The notes: generated by a model not told the origin, from the letters alone. DNA of 30,506 bases from Hyphochytrium catenoides (GCA_900088475.1 FLMG01004144.1:1-30506), one strand, 5' to 3'. Shown: positions 1 through 9,704, counted from the stretch's first letter. Made by a program: numbers and translations.

Positions 1-95
1 AAAAGCAGAGGGCCCGCCTTTCGAAAGCCACTGCCCAGGATTCTGCAGTCAGCTTTCGCACTCAATCAGATGATCCTCAACAACCTAACCATACA

Positions 96-1035
96 ATGGG
101 TTACTCTTTAGGATCCCAAGAGAAGTGCATTAGGAAGGCATCGCTGCCGCTTGTGCTACCTCTCAAAAGCTCAAGGTAATGCGAGTAAGACCCGTACATA
201 ACCGCAGCCCTCGCATCTGCCGATAGTAACACAGCTCATGTAGGAGAGGACAGCTGTGTGAGGAACACCGACTGCCTACCATTCCCACAATCTACTACAT
301 ACCCAATTGGATCACAGAGGAGGAAGAAGAGACCATTGTTCAGTGCGTAAAGTCTGAAGCGTGGACTACGCTGCGCACGCGTCGTCTGCAGCGGTGGGGA
401 GGAGAAGTTACATCCAGAGGTCTGGTCAACATCACAGAAATGCCACCGTGGCTCGAAGCTATAGGGAATGCTTTAGTGGACTTTGGCGTCACGTTTAGAG
501 AGTCAAACAACGGCGAAGAAGAAGCGGCGGATGTTGGACCGAACCATGTTCTTATCAATGGTAAAGTGCATGCCATCCATCCGAACATTGAGCGGACTGC
601 CTCATACTCAGAGAGAGCTTGTCACTTGCTTTGCTACGCACAGAATACCAGCCGTATCAAGGGATTTTAGGCCATACAGATGGACCACTGTATCACCCAA
701 AGACTGCAACTCTCAGTCTAGGAAGTGACGCCATCATGACATTCAAGCGCAGCCGCTCGCGGGAGGACGCACCAGAAGAACTGGAACGCAAGGACGTCGA
801 CAGTCCGGACACCTTCTCTATCATCCTTGAGAGGCGGTCTCTGGTTGTTTTCAGTCATGAGGCATATACCAGTTACCTCCATTCGGTCGAACCCGAGGGT
901 CTAGTTCTTGACGACATAGAGACTCTATGTATAGTAAACCTTCCCCATACTAGGTACCAAAAAGGGGACGTTCTTTGCAGAGATCTACGTTACTCGCTTA
1001 CGTTCCGGCGAGTACCGGTCGCCTCATGTCATTGA
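96..1035 (+). CDS. ALKBH6-like 2-oxoglutarate/Fe(II) dioxygenase
   Basis: Three exons are inferred: 96-175, 235-560 and 644-1035, with introns of 59 and 83 nt, giving about 265 residues. The protein follows the AlkB-homologue 6 layout: IYYIPNWITEEEEE near the start, LQRWGG, MPPWL, then PNHVLIN joined by splicing to EYQPYQGILGHTDGPLY. HTD supplies two of the iron ligands. The distal His is in YLHSVE, and SLTFRRVP carries the 2-oxoglutarate-binding Arg. The TISLGS-like strand is present as TATLSLGS. The family resembles AlkB nucleic-acid demethylases, but the substrate of ALKBH6 is poorly established. Splicing at 561-643 removes an in-frame stop and restores the motif exactly. The first exon (ATG at 96) is the weakest part: it is chosen because phase fits, and its residues have no family resemblance, so the true start could differ. 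The gene ends convergent to the gene at 1303-2685. Confidence 0.87.
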
Positions 1036-1216
1036 GCGGGATAATATAGCAAATTGAATGAGAGCCATCATAGGCGCTACCCTATGTACAGCCTTACAAA
1101 AAGCCCATGAAAGGGCTATTAATGGCTCTCCATGCTACCCATGAAAGCAAACTATCTACACAGTGAGTGCAACACTAGCTACATGCTACCTACATCATAT
1201 GTACATGGAGGAACAA

Positions 1217-1241
1217 CCAGAGCCATCAGCGACGGCTCTGG
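1217..1241. repeat. 8-bp perfect hairpin in a convergent intergenic region
   Basis: CCAGAGCC at 1217-1224 and GGCTCTGG at 1234-1241 are exact inverted copies around a 9-nt loop. The element sits between the 3' ends of two convergent genes (1035 and 1303). The core AGAGCCAT also recurs around 1060 and, inverted, near 1121. It may be a 3'-end or RNA structural element, or chance. The rest of 1036-1302 shows nothing else. Confidence 0.4.
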
Positions 1242-1302
1242 AGCTATACAGCATAGACTATGTACAGGTGTACAAATCAACTCAATCGTCCGAGCCCTGC
1301 AA

Positions 1303-2685
1303 TCATTCCACAACGAGAGACCCTTCCACGGTATAAGAAACCGGGCTACTTGGCACCCCGAAGTTGAACTGCATTTCAGAGGGCAGAATTCGGTCGAGCC
1401 TTCTGGTTATTACTGACTGCTTGCGGATTGTTGATCTTTCGAAGTCGTCGTCCATCAGAAAGTCGGCCTCAATGCGGCACGGTGTGGCATAGTCCGACTC
1501 GTCCGTCAGAAAGCTCTTGGGCGAACATGGAGAGATTGGAACTTTGTCACCTGGATGTGCAGTAATGGCAAGTAAATGGAGCTGCAAGATACGCCATTTA
1601 TAAGAGGAAGACCGAGGGACTCACCTTTCTTTATAACACTTGGGTCGCACTGTAACACAAGGCCAGGTCGGTGGCTCACTTGTGAATTCGTGCCGACGGC
1701 GGCTTGAAGGGTGGAAATGGTCTCTGCCTGAGCTTGAAGTGCAGAGACGAGCTGGCCCAGTGTTGACTGTAGCGCTTCGAGCTTAGAGTTCATCCTCGTC
1801 TCAAAGCGGGCCAGGTCTATGTGTCAGAGCCAAGGGTCAGGATCTCACGGTTGATATAGGCTCAACTCAATATAGCTCTACAAACCTTCCAAGGTGACCT
1901 TTCCTGGAACCATCTTATTGTTCTTCATTCCATCACCATGGGTTTTTCTTTTGGAGAGTACGCATATGGGGTTGGTGAATGTACCGGCTATAGCCCATGG
2001 GTGGCCCTTGACCTTATCAGTATCAACCTCGATCTTAAGCTTGAAGCGTTGTCCATCCTTTCTCCTGCTAACCTGTAATAAAAGAATGCTATCAGCATAC
2101 CAGCTTTTACATAGTAGTGAAACTTTTCATGCAACCTTTTCCAGTCTAAACTTGATGATAGCGCTTCGACTCTCAGGTTTTATCTCCAGCTCATCGAACT
2201 CGTTACCGACGAGCCTCAGTATGTCTTGGTCCCTGTCTTCCACGCGGACCTCAGACTCAAAATAAAGCGTTGCCTTGAGAGGTACAGGCACGAAATTTTC
2301 GGAGGGGGTCCGGAAGAGCTTTCCATTCTCATCGTACTCCACAAGAGTGACGGTTGTTGTCAAGAAGTTGGACTTTCCACCTGTCACAGACGACGCTTTG
2401 GTCCTTGGTCACATGGACTACTAGTTATCGAGCAGATCATACCTTCATCCTTATAAAACTCTGTATTAGGTTGTTTCATCACGATAAGTCTCCGAGATCC
2501 GGGCACCTAGATCGCGCAAGTGCACAGTTAATCTCCTCTTCAGCCCAGGAGGATGCCACGCGTTTTGAAAGCCAGGAGACAAGACTCACATCAGTAGGCA
2601 CCACCGAGAGATGCTTCTTCAGAGGCCCGTGGAACTGTAGGTCACCTTGGCCCTTGCGCTTAGCCACTCGCTTTCTAGAGGCCAT
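1303..2685 (-). CDS. Rel-like beta-sandwich plus coiled-coil protein (tentative)
   Basis: Six exons fit together in phase: 2590-2685, 2443-2506, 2136-2380, 1886-2072, 1625-1816 and 1303-1550, with introns of 62-83 nt, for 343 residues. The start is an ATG followed by a basic stretch (MASRKRVAKRK, a possible nuclear signal). Residues about 33-200 read as alternating beta strands with RRLIVMKQPNTEFY, PVPLKATLYFESEVRVEDRD, FKLKIEVD and FTNPICVLSKRK. The order of an LIVxxQP-type strand, a TVTL strand, an FES strand and a final NPI strand recalls the Rel homology domain, but the likeness is by eye only. Residues about 215-255 form a coiled coil (LEALQSTLGQLVSALQAQAE). The tail is acidic then Ser/Pro-rich. 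A nuclear DNA-binding role is inference; an unrelated beta-sandwich protein is equally possible. The donor at 2135 (gttgca) is weak. Confidence 0.72.
1650..1679 (-). other. Possible optional 30-nt in-frame intron
   Basis: Within the exon 1625-1816 of the minus-strand gene, a 30-nt stretch begins with GTGAGC and ends with TTACAG on the coding strand. Its length is a multiple of three and it contains no stop, so the frame is kept whether it is removed or retained. It would be shorter than the other introns of this gene (62-83 nt). I kept it as coding in the model. Confidence 0.25.
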
Positions 2686-2963
2686 TCTGATGAAAGCTGA
2701 AGTCCACTACTACTTCAGCACTGTCAGTTCTTGGCTGGCTGCTTTGACGTCTCCCCTGTTCGATCTGGGCTTCAAGCCTGCTCAGTATCACTCTAAGCTC
2801 CTCGTCGTCTGCTCAAAGGCGTGCACAGCTCTCAGATCCCTGGCCAGAGCTCTGAAGACTGTGGAGATCTTAGCTGTAACAGGAAGAACGAAGTTTTGTC
2901 TTCCCTCTCGCACACGCCGGCTGCGCTCATCTACATGTAAGGTTGAAGAATGACAGCTATCCT
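2675..2963 (-). other. Coding-like coiled-coil segments upstream of the Rel-like gene
   Basis: Two overlapping minus-strand frames look like protein although neither has a clear start. The upstream one, from about 2963, reads basic and helical (DERSRRVREGRQNFVLPV, then FRALARDLRAVHAFEQ). The next, ending at a TAG at 2675-2677, reads DDEELRVILSRLEAQIEQGR and then SAEVVVDFSFHQ. No splice pair of ordinary length joins the two frames in phase. The second frame runs past the ATG of the next gene by 11 nt. They may be a separate small coiled-coil gene, missed 5' exons of the 1303-2685 gene, or a gene broken by an indel. Confidence 0.3.
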
Positions 2964-3426
2964 AGGCGGCAAACACACGTCGTTATAAACGTAGGTTCTC
3001 ATTCTTTTAGTACCGCGGCCTTTCTAAACCCAAGCTACTCACTTTTGCGTTTCTGTCTGCTCGCTAGGATTACCCCATCCGTGCAGATTCGTAATAGCCC
3101 TACGCGCCTCTGCTGTACAGCCAACCTGGGGCTGCAATGACAGACCTTTGTGCTCAAGCTCAGAGGGACTGATCATGGTACACAAGTATACAGTTACAGT
3201 TCTATGCCCTACCTACAGTAGACTGTATGCGGACTGTGGCTTTGGTCAGTGTAAGACAAAGCAAACAACGCCAGGTGAGCCAAGATCCGCTGGAGTACAA
3301 TAGAGAGGAAATGTGGACAGAGACATGAGCGTTCTAAGTTCTACATTCTTCTTGCTTTATTTAGCTACAGTAACACAGTAACCATGACCGTCAAGATGGT
3401 CCATGAGTCATCCTCAAGAACTGCTT
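2964..3426. other. No gene seen
   Basis: Short frames only, without coherent splice signals or protein-like composition that I can defend. I see no repeat or RNA gene. Confidence 0.5.
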
Positions 3427-3643
3427 TCATTTGTGCTGCAGTTTGCTGTGAGCCTTCTTCTCCTCCGTGCTAAAAGTCCAAGTAACACCAGTGTCTTTGC
3501 TAGCTGGCCCTGTTTGCTTGGGGCTAAGAACTGGGTGGGCAGAGCATTTGCATCTTGCGTTTCTATCAGAAGGGCGAACTTGGTTCCACTAGGCTGCTCT
3601 GTCTTCATTGCTATTCAGGGATGACAAGGAGCAGAAAGGTCTT

Positions 3644-4073
3644 CTATAAAAGGCCTAGCACTATGAACATCATGAGAAGGGGGGGCCGCCATCGTCGAAA
3701 TTTCTTGTGATCAAGCGTGACCTCAAATGACAGCTGCAAGGAAACATTGGAAATATAGTGCAATCTTTCTTAACTTACTCTTACAGTTAGACTAGTTAGA
3801 GAATTACGGCATTATTAGTGAAAGTATTGTCCAAAGTTCAAGCTAGACCTTCATCATCCTCCCTTCCCGCCACTTGTCGTACCCTGGATTCGTCGGAAAC
3901 CATGGTGTTATAGGGGATATGCCATGATCCAGAGCGGATGGGTGGGCATCGTACACTGGACTAAGAAGATATCCATCAATTGGTCTTATGTGATTGGACA
4001 ATGGGTACATGAGTTGAAGTTGTCCATGCCTATGGAGAATTCTATTGGATAGAACCCAAACGTCACTGCTCTT
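3644..4073 (-). CDS. Small spliced protein with a C-terminal membrane segment, unidentified
   Basis: Two exons read in the same phase: 3849-4073 (75 codons) and 3644-3733 (30 codons), separated by a 115-nt intron ending TTCCTTGCAG. The 5' end is not resolved; a TAG just before 4073 could be part of an acceptor. The first exon is rich in Pro, His and Tyr (MYPLSNHIRPIDGYLL, then ITPWFPTNPGYDKWREG). The second reads LSFEVTLDHKKFRRW followed by the hydrophobic PPLLMMFIVLGLL and stop. A short basic loop before a single transmembrane helix at the end suggests a tail-anchored or small organelle membrane protein, which is inference. If the last donor is instead the GTG within FIVLG, an acceptor at 3589 would join in phase to a further open segment (3427-3588, ending TEEKKAHSKLQHK), giving a longer soluble tail. 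I do not recognise the family. Confidence 0.5.
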
Positions 4074-4274
4074 CTATTGGAGCAGAACTGGCAGATTTAG
4101 GCTTGGCGGTATACCATCAGCCAATAGGAGACGGCGTTTCACTGCACAGTGTTCAGTGCTTTCGCCTGATGCTGTACTTCTGCCACAGGATTCTAAATCT
4201 TCATGTCTCGAACGGCCATCGCAGCTGCATGACAGGAATCTTTGAGATCACTACTCAATCATCATTGCACCATC

Positions 4275-5056
4275 ATGGCCATCTATGATTCTAATCATCA
4301 GCAACCAATCACCCACGAACTCCTGTTGAGCTTTACGGAGCTTGTCTTGTCTGCAATTCTTCTTCATTCTATGTCTCACAGCTCTCAACACGATGCGTCG
4401 GCCCTATCTAGTTCTTCTTCAAATCCTCAAGAGAAGTATGTTTCAATCAAGCTAATAATTGAGTGCGCAGCACAATGAGATAACGATAGAAGCACTACTA
4501 ACTACTACTACTACCTACTGTTATTGTTAAAGTCTGCTGGTGGAGGAGGAGGGAAATAAAGTAGGCCGGTGATGAGTGATGAGTACCGGTGATGAGTGAT
4601 GAGTACTGTTACAAGTACCACTGTCACATCCATTTAGAATACAACTCAAAGGAGACCAGTCATCATTGTCGTCATGCTAAGTTATATCTCTCGTTGCCAC
4701 TCTATTGTTGTAGCAACCCCATCATCGTCCTTCGCGCGATGAAGACAGAAATAGAAGAAGATAGATCACTAACTACCGATCTCTTTGTGAGTAACAGTAA
4801 CCTCCGCAATGACAGCAAAAGAAGAAAGATCATTACAGATCTGTGCAGGTAAGGATCTTCGTATGATGAGAATGGTGTACTTAGTAAGGTAGTAGCGGTA
4901 CCCGTGGATGATGCCCACCAAAACAAGACTGAGCCTTATTACCTCTACCTATTATGCCCTTCCTTCCTCCGATCAGCGGTAAATTTATATCCTCCGAAGC
5001 TCCTCGCACTTGTCACTGTGCTTGTTTACATTCTCGGCAAGACGAAGGCAAGATGA
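4275..5056 (+). CDS. Possible small spliced gene, unidentified
   Basis: An ATG at 4275 opens a 53-codon exon (MAIYDSNHQQPITHELLL, then a hydrophobic stretch and a Ser-rich run) that ends at a consensus donor GTATGT at 4436. A later open segment ends at another consensus donor, GTAAGG at 4849 (KTEIEEDRSLTTDLF to RKIITDLC). A TAG acceptor 36 nt on joins in phase to VVAVPVDDAHQNKTEPYYL and then a hydrophobic tail, LLALVTVLVYILGKTKAR, with a TGA at 5054-5056. The exon or exons between 4436 and about 4700 are not resolved, and that interval holds a tandem repeat. No family was recognised. The middle could be wrong, and the two ends might belong to different genes. Confidence 0.3.
4566..4605 (+). 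repeat. Exact 20-nt tandem duplication
   Basis: CCGGTGATGAGTGATGAGTA occurs twice head to tail at 4566-4585 and 4586-4605, each copy itself containing GATGAGT twice. It lies in a probable intron or intergenic stretch. Confidence 0.95.
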
Positions 5057-5235
5057 AGCGACCACAGAGTACTTGTTTTTGTTAATGAAATATACCTCTT
5101 CTTCATCATAATAGCATCCAATGTAGTAGGTTAATAGCAACCTGGGCCCAGCCATCCATAATTCTCTTACAACTCTTCTCCGCCCTACTATTGGACGTAT
5201 GAGGTAGTACCCGCTAGCGTGCCATTTTTTTTTCG

Positions 5236-5434
5236 CTTTTAACAAAGATTATATAACCCAAGTTTCGCTCAAGACAGAGGCGTGAAGCAGGGTCCTCAGC
5301 ATCGTGTTAGTTATAAAGAGTTGTTGCCAATTCGCGCAGCACTGGAGGAGGACCCTTTAATAGGTGGTCTTTAATAATGACTCTTTATTCCTCTTGTTTT
5401 TTTCTTAGGTTATTCACCAATTATCATAAACTAG
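5236..5434 (+). CDS. Possible C-terminal exons of a small gene, unidentified
   Basis: The segment ending at 5363 reads SFAQDRGVKQGPQHRVSYKE then LLPIRAALEEDPLI. A 45-nt intron (5364-5408) with a strong T-rich tract and TTAG acceptor joins it in phase 1 to a short last exon, GYSPIIIN, with TAG at 5432-5434. The upstream boundary is an acceptor-like AAAG after a T-run near 5242, but no first exon was found. The short length makes chance a real possibility. Confidence 0.3.
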
Positions 5435-5636
5435 CAGGCATCATAAGTAGCATTTCTTCTTCTTGTCTCTAATGCTGTTGAAGTCTAATGGCCCTTTCCT
5501 CCTCCATATGTTGCGCCTAATGGAGGAATACCCCTACCATGCCGCCTCATTATTGAGTCATCGCTGCTCTGATTGATCGCCTCATTTTGTCCGATGCCTA
5601 ACCCCAAGAGGAAGAGAAGACCATCTTTGCCCTCTT

Positions 5637-5655
5637 GATGATGATGATGATGATG
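5637..5655 (+). repeat. GAT trinucleotide microsatellite
   Basis: Six GAT units in a row. On the minus strand they would encode a poly-His run in a 67-codon frame that otherwise has no coding character, so I treat it as a simple repeat. Confidence 0.9.
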
Positions 5656-5828
5656 TTCTTTCAACAGATGTGGAGGTGTCAAGTACAATCGTCAAGAGTT
5701 CATTACCACCAGGAAGGTCAACTAATATAGAAGTATACTCCGTAAGAAGCAAAGGAGAGAAGGAATGGCACGATGGTACGGAAAATCACAAAAGGATTTT
5801 TTGCTCGCTAGTTTACGTATCAATGTGA

Positions 5829-6459
5829 GAATCGTGTAACGGACATTCGGGTGGGGCAGAGGAGTGTAGTAACGGCCTGCTTTGGTGGTTCATAGAGGTA
5901 ACTAAGGCACGGCAGTACCAGAAGGAAGTGAAGCAGCTTTGCAAGCAGCTGAGAGTCAAGCAGCTTGATGAGGAAGAAAGAAGTAGAAGAAGCTACCAGG
6001 AAGCGTCTCTCTGTGCTATGAGTGGCGAGGAGGGGTAAGAAGAAAGAGGGGACGATTCCCAGCACTCTTGCAGACGACGTCAGTGATGACTATGGGTCAT
6101 CCGGGCCTGTCTTAAACGTCTTCAGACCCCTTGAAGGCCGCCGACAAAAGTAGTAGGCGGCCTTGCATTACGACAAGACGTTGTCTCTGCGCTAATTTTC
6201 ATAAGTTGTTGCAGACTGATAACATAAGACCTGCATTGTCTATGCTTGAGGACGACGGCGACAAATAACGGAGATTGCTCCACAAAAAGGCCAAGACCGA
6301 CTACGAGGATTACGACCTGCCAAGTCGTCAAAGAAGAACACACTCCTTATCTACTTCAGCGGCGGGGCAGGGTGGGACGGCGATGTGAGCTGCACCAATC
6401 TCTTTAACTTCACACGCGCGCGATATGATCTTTCCTCCATAGTGTCGTCAAGTTTGTGA
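5829..6459 (+). other. Cluster of coding-like short segments, + strand
   Basis: Several plus-strand frames here look like exons. From 5829 to 6034 a charged helical segment (ARQYQKEVKQLCKQLRVKQL, then DEEERSRRSYQEAS) stops at a consensus donor GTAAGA. Later segments read ADDVSDDYGSSG (from 6063), FHKLLQTDNIRPALSMLEDD (to about 6267) and, from about 6271 to 6459, KGQDRLRGLRPAKSSKKN then LLIYFSGGAGWDGD followed by a possible donor GTGAGC. No chain of introns of ordinary size joins all of them. They may be 5' exons of the membrane-protein gene that follows, or a separate gene. Confidence 0.25.
6134..6164. repeat. 9-bp GC-rich inverted repeat
   Basis: AAGGCCGCC at 6134-6142 and GGCGGCCTT at 6156-6164 are perfect inverted copies around a 13-nt A-rich loop. 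Confidence 0.7.
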
Positions 6460-6907
6460 CGATGGGCTTCCGTTATTACATGTTGACGACTCTCAGTCCT
6501 GAAAGCTTAGAGAGAGATCTTCTCTTCCCAGTAGACCCGAAACGGCCATCCGGTTACTCTTTCCTCACTTCTTCCATCGCATCATTGTAAAGGGACACAT
6601 TCCACAAGTGCAGTTGAAAGATCAAAGGGGAAGCAGCAGCGAATCAAAAGGCTTGCCTTTCTATGAAGGTTGGCGGTCAGGTGAAGCTAGCACCTCACGA
6701 CCTCCTCCGATCCACCCTGCATGGCTCCGAATAGCCAGCTTTCTCCCGGGCTTCAAAGTCTTTGAGGCTCCTCCTCCTACGTGTCACTTCACGAAAGGGC
6801 ATGTAGGCTTCCTTATTGTCATCAGGACAGCAGCCAGCTCTTGGCAAAAGCATCCTAAACTGCAGCACAATAACTGGCTCTTGGCCCTGAAACCCTACAA
6901 CGTTACT

Positions 6908-8251
6908 ATGAACCCAACCGTGGAGCTCGAAGATGTTGACGAGGATGAGAATGGTCAGCTTGAAAGATCAGGACGAACAGCAGCATCAACTCTTCCACGT
7001 TCGTGGCCCCTGAAAAAGTCCAAGCCAAACGAGGCGTCACGTGATGGTGCTGTGGCCTTCGAGTCTTTCTTGGCCTTTCTCCAAGCGCACCCACCCGGAA
7101 GCTTGAGCGATTCGGTCAGTCAAGACTATCTTCTCGAAATAAAAGGTTTACTCGAGCTCCACGGTGTGCCAGAGCCAGCTTCTACTTATACCAACCAGTG
7201 GGAAAGCAAGCCAATCGATGGTCAACCGCCGGGAATAAGTTCGTCACCGGCTCTGCAACCTATAAAAGCTACGTCTTCCAGTTATGCTCCAGCGCACATG
7301 AATATTATCATGCCAGGACCTCCTCAAGCTGCGCAGACATGCGGCACCATGCATCGAAAGATGGCCCTCACACACTTCCAACCAGTTGTGCCTTCCCTTA
7401 TCAACTCTCATAGAAAAAAGGTCAGTCGAATACTCGTGGCTGTGAACCCACACAGAGTACTGACTAAGGAGCAGAGCCAGACTACCGTGATGATGAGGCT
7501 CTGCGGACCTAGAGTGGCTGCGGCGTGGTTCCGACATAAGAAACTAATGGCCATACTCAGTCAAGGCGTTTGGTGGTTGGATGTGGTGCTTTACTACCTG
7601 CTAGTGCTTGACTTTCTTTACGCGGATGCATTCCCTACGGGACCTTTGATTGCCGCGGGAATGTATGGTCTGGTGAAGATCTATTTGACAGTCAGCAACT
7701 TCGCTATCATGAACTTCAAGATCCTGAAAGAGATCACGAGAACATTTGACTGCGTATACCTGTTTATGGAGCTCCTACTATTCGGCCTCTCGTACTGCGC
7801 GGTTAGGTGCTTCAGTGTTCAGTCCGTGATCTTTATCATATTCCTGTTCGGCTCCTTTGTGATGATTATCTTCTACGACAGCTATCCTCTTAGGACAAGG
7901 CAGTCGTCAAGGATAATGTTCGCTTTCTGCGCACTGATGGCGGCGAGCATACTCGTCGTCCTATATGCCAGGCTCCCATCCAACATTTGCTACTACCGCT
8001 TCTCTTTTTCCAAGGGCCTGGTCTTACCTGAGGAAGACGGCAGCGAGTGCCAACTACGGAAGCGAGAGCGCTTCACATTTTGGGTGTACGATTTTTGCCT
8101 TAACCGAGGCTTTACAGTTCTCTTTTTGAATCTCAAGATTGCCTTTGCCGTGATGAAGCATCCCGATGACTGTGTGATTCTTAAGAGCAGAATCCGCCTT
8201 ATTGAAGAGCATGGAAACAAGTCTCATAAGGCTGCCCAACAACGTTCCTAA
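6908..8251 (+). CDS. Multi-pass membrane protein of unknown family
   Basis: A single uninterrupted frame gives 447 residues from the first ATG at 6908. The same frame stays open back to 6503 with no ATG, so an upstream exon could extend the N-terminus. Residues 1-215 are soluble and low in recognisable features, with an acidic start (MNPTVELEDVDEDENG). From about residue 221 there are five clear hydrophobic spans, near 221-243, 245-268, 281-301, 302-325 and 336-357, and a possible sixth near 395-415 before a basic C-tail. Loops between spans are short and some are Lys/Arg-rich. The topology (long N-terminal cytosolic part, five or six helices, short tail) is compatible with a channel-like or scaffold protein, but no motif supports either. 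I do not recognise it. AATAAA 33 nt after the stop fits a 3' end. Confidence 0.75.
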   Translation: MNPTVELEDVDEDENGQLERSGRTAASTLPRSWPLKKSKPNEASRDGAVAFESFLAFLQAHPPGSLSDSVSQDYLLEIKGLLELHGVPEPASTYTNQWESKPIDGQPPGISSSPALQPIKATSSSYAPAHMNIIMPGPPQAAQTCGTMHRKMALTHFQPVVPSLINSHRKKVSRILVAVNPHRVLTKEQSQTTVMMRLCGPRVAAAWFRHKKLMAILSQGVWWLDVVLYYLLVLDFLYADAFPTGPLIAAGMYGLVKIYLTVSNFAIMNFKILKEITRTFDCVYLFMELLLFGLSYCAVRCFSVQSVIFIIFLFGSFVMIIFYDSYPLRTRQSSRIMFAFCALMAASILVVLYARLPSNICYYRFSFSKGLVLPEEDGSECQLRKRERFTFWVYDFCLNRGFTVLFLNLKIAFAVMKHPDDCVILKSRIRLIEEHGNKSHKAAQQRS

Positions 8252-8283
8252 GACTAAGTAGCAGTAGCTGGCTACCTGTATTC

Positions 8284-8289
8284 AATAAA
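8284..8289 (+). terminator. Polyadenylation signal AATAAA
   Basis: Canonical hexamer 33 nt downstream of the stop at 8251; a second copy occurs at 8326-8331. This supports transcript end for the membrane-protein gene. Confidence 0.6.
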
Positions 8290-8331
8290 TGCTATCTGCT
8301 TTTAATGTCTAAGCCGAGGTGACCCAATAAA

Positions 8332-9079
8332 GTCGTGACCCAAGAGGATGTGTCTTGAACTATTGGCGAGGAAACAGAACTTTATTCTGTGGCGCAACCC
8401 CACAAAGCCGGGTAACGGACTAGAAGAGTCTTCTTTTGTAGCCTTGAAGCACAATATGGCGTGGAAGGGGTCAGGAGTCGGCGGCCGAGGAAGAGAAGAC
8501 TTAGCTCGTACGTGCTGAGACTTCGAAGTGGCAAACGATCGCGGCAATGGATGGTATCAAAATCTAAAACATAGGAGAGGCAGCAATTGTGCTTGATCTC
8601 TTTTATGACGAAAGCGCTGCCGAAGATTCGGGGGGCAATCAAAGGGAGTTTCTGTAAGTGGTTTGGAAGCTCCTCCTGCCGTTGTCGACAGAAACGCACT
8701 ATTGATTAGTAGAGCGAAGTCTCTGTGTTAAGAGAGAATACGGTCCTGTCGAGCAATGGGGATGAGCTAATCGTCAGCCCGAAGTGCAAGAGTAGTCCAA
8801 TGAGATGATGTTCCCACGATATAGCAGTGCTTGTGTGAGCTGGATGCGTAGTATAGACAGCCAGCAGCAGAACCTGAACCCTATTCTATTGGCAGATGCA
8901 GATTGTTCTTTCGTCTGTCATTCTGATAGATACCTTTAGGGTGACATCAAAGGCTGGTGGTTGCTGCACAATAAACCAGAACCTTCAAAGAAAGACATAT
9001 CTCTCTGTCTCCCCTGCCTCCAGAGTGGCGGCGTTGCTTACAATGGCCTCACTCTCTGTTATTTCATCTGAACGGACAG
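8332..9079. other. No assignable gene
   Basis: Minus-strand frames of 105 and 81 codons overlap at 8302-8699 but lack family resemblance and exon signals. A plus frame from 8896 reads hydrophobic at first and then low in character. The last part may hold upstream exons of the gene at 9080-9570. Confidence 0.4.
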
Positions 9080-9570
9080 CCGATCAACGACCGAGCTGTC
9101 TATCCTGGTAGACATACGGCGAGATGGAGGCGATACTGCAGAATGGATCGCACTTCACGCCACTCTTGCGACATTAGCAGAAGGTGCTCGAAGTTGCTGC
9201 TTTCTTCATGGAGGACATTGACCCATAACAATGACCGCCGTTTTTCAAATCTGACCTTGTGTCAACCGGGCACCTGGTGCGTGTTATGTGTTCCTACGCC
9301 TTCTTATTCTAATAACGCTCAGATGTGGCCGCTAACGTCCGTAAGAGAAATTTGCGCTTTCGGAAGATTCCTTGGGAATTATTGGATGATGGCTTGCCTT
9401 CGGTACTCCTCGAGAATGAAAGAATCGCGACAAATCAAAGGATCCAGCCGCTTTTTATTCTTTCTGAGTTGAACAGAGCCCACGACTTCAGGAGTCTAGG
9501 AGGTCCTTTTCTAACAACATGGACAGGGGCAGAGGATGAAACCCACAAGAAGTGCAGAAAGAGCCGCTAA
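9080..9570 (+). CDS. 3' exons of an unidentified gene
   Basis: Exon 9080-9183 reads TELSILVDIRRDGGDTAEW then ALHATLATLAE. A 139-nt intron, GTGCTC to GCTCAG, joins it in phase 1 to exon 9323-9570: DVAANVRKRNLRFRKIPW, ELLDDGLPSVLLENERIA, then a basic end CRKSR and TAA. Both exons have protein-like composition and the junction restores an Asp codon. The 5' part was not found. The first exon has a slight look of an RNase PH-type strand (an SILVDIRRDGG pattern), but the second does not continue that fold, so no function is assigned. The gene is convergent with the minus-strand gene ending at 9705. Confidence 0.42.
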
Positions 9571-9704
9571 CGATCAATAACAGGAAATGAAGCCAACCAC
9601 CAAGAATTGTGAACGTAGGTCTCTGTCATTACACCAGAGAGCCTCACATTCTGCGTCGGTTGAGGCGCATGTAGTGAGGTCTGACGTGAGATGCAGTTCT
9701 GAAC

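Noticed and set aside
3977-4309. Six CCAAT/ATTGG pentamers within about 330 nt, considered as a promoter
   Set aside because: Several lie inside the exon 3849-4073, and such pentamers are common by chance.
5485-5688. Minus-strand frame with a six-His run
   Set aside because: The His run is a GAT microsatellite and the rest has no protein-like pattern.
6608-6907. N-terminal 100 codons of the open frame leading into the multi-pass membrane protein
   Set aside because: It begins at GTG, has no ATG and no family features; the ATG at 6908 is the simplest start, though an upstream exon is not excluded.
9080-9183. Possible RNase PH/exosome domain from an SILVDIRRDGG pattern
   Set aside because: The next exon does not continue the fold and the key upstream motifs are absent.
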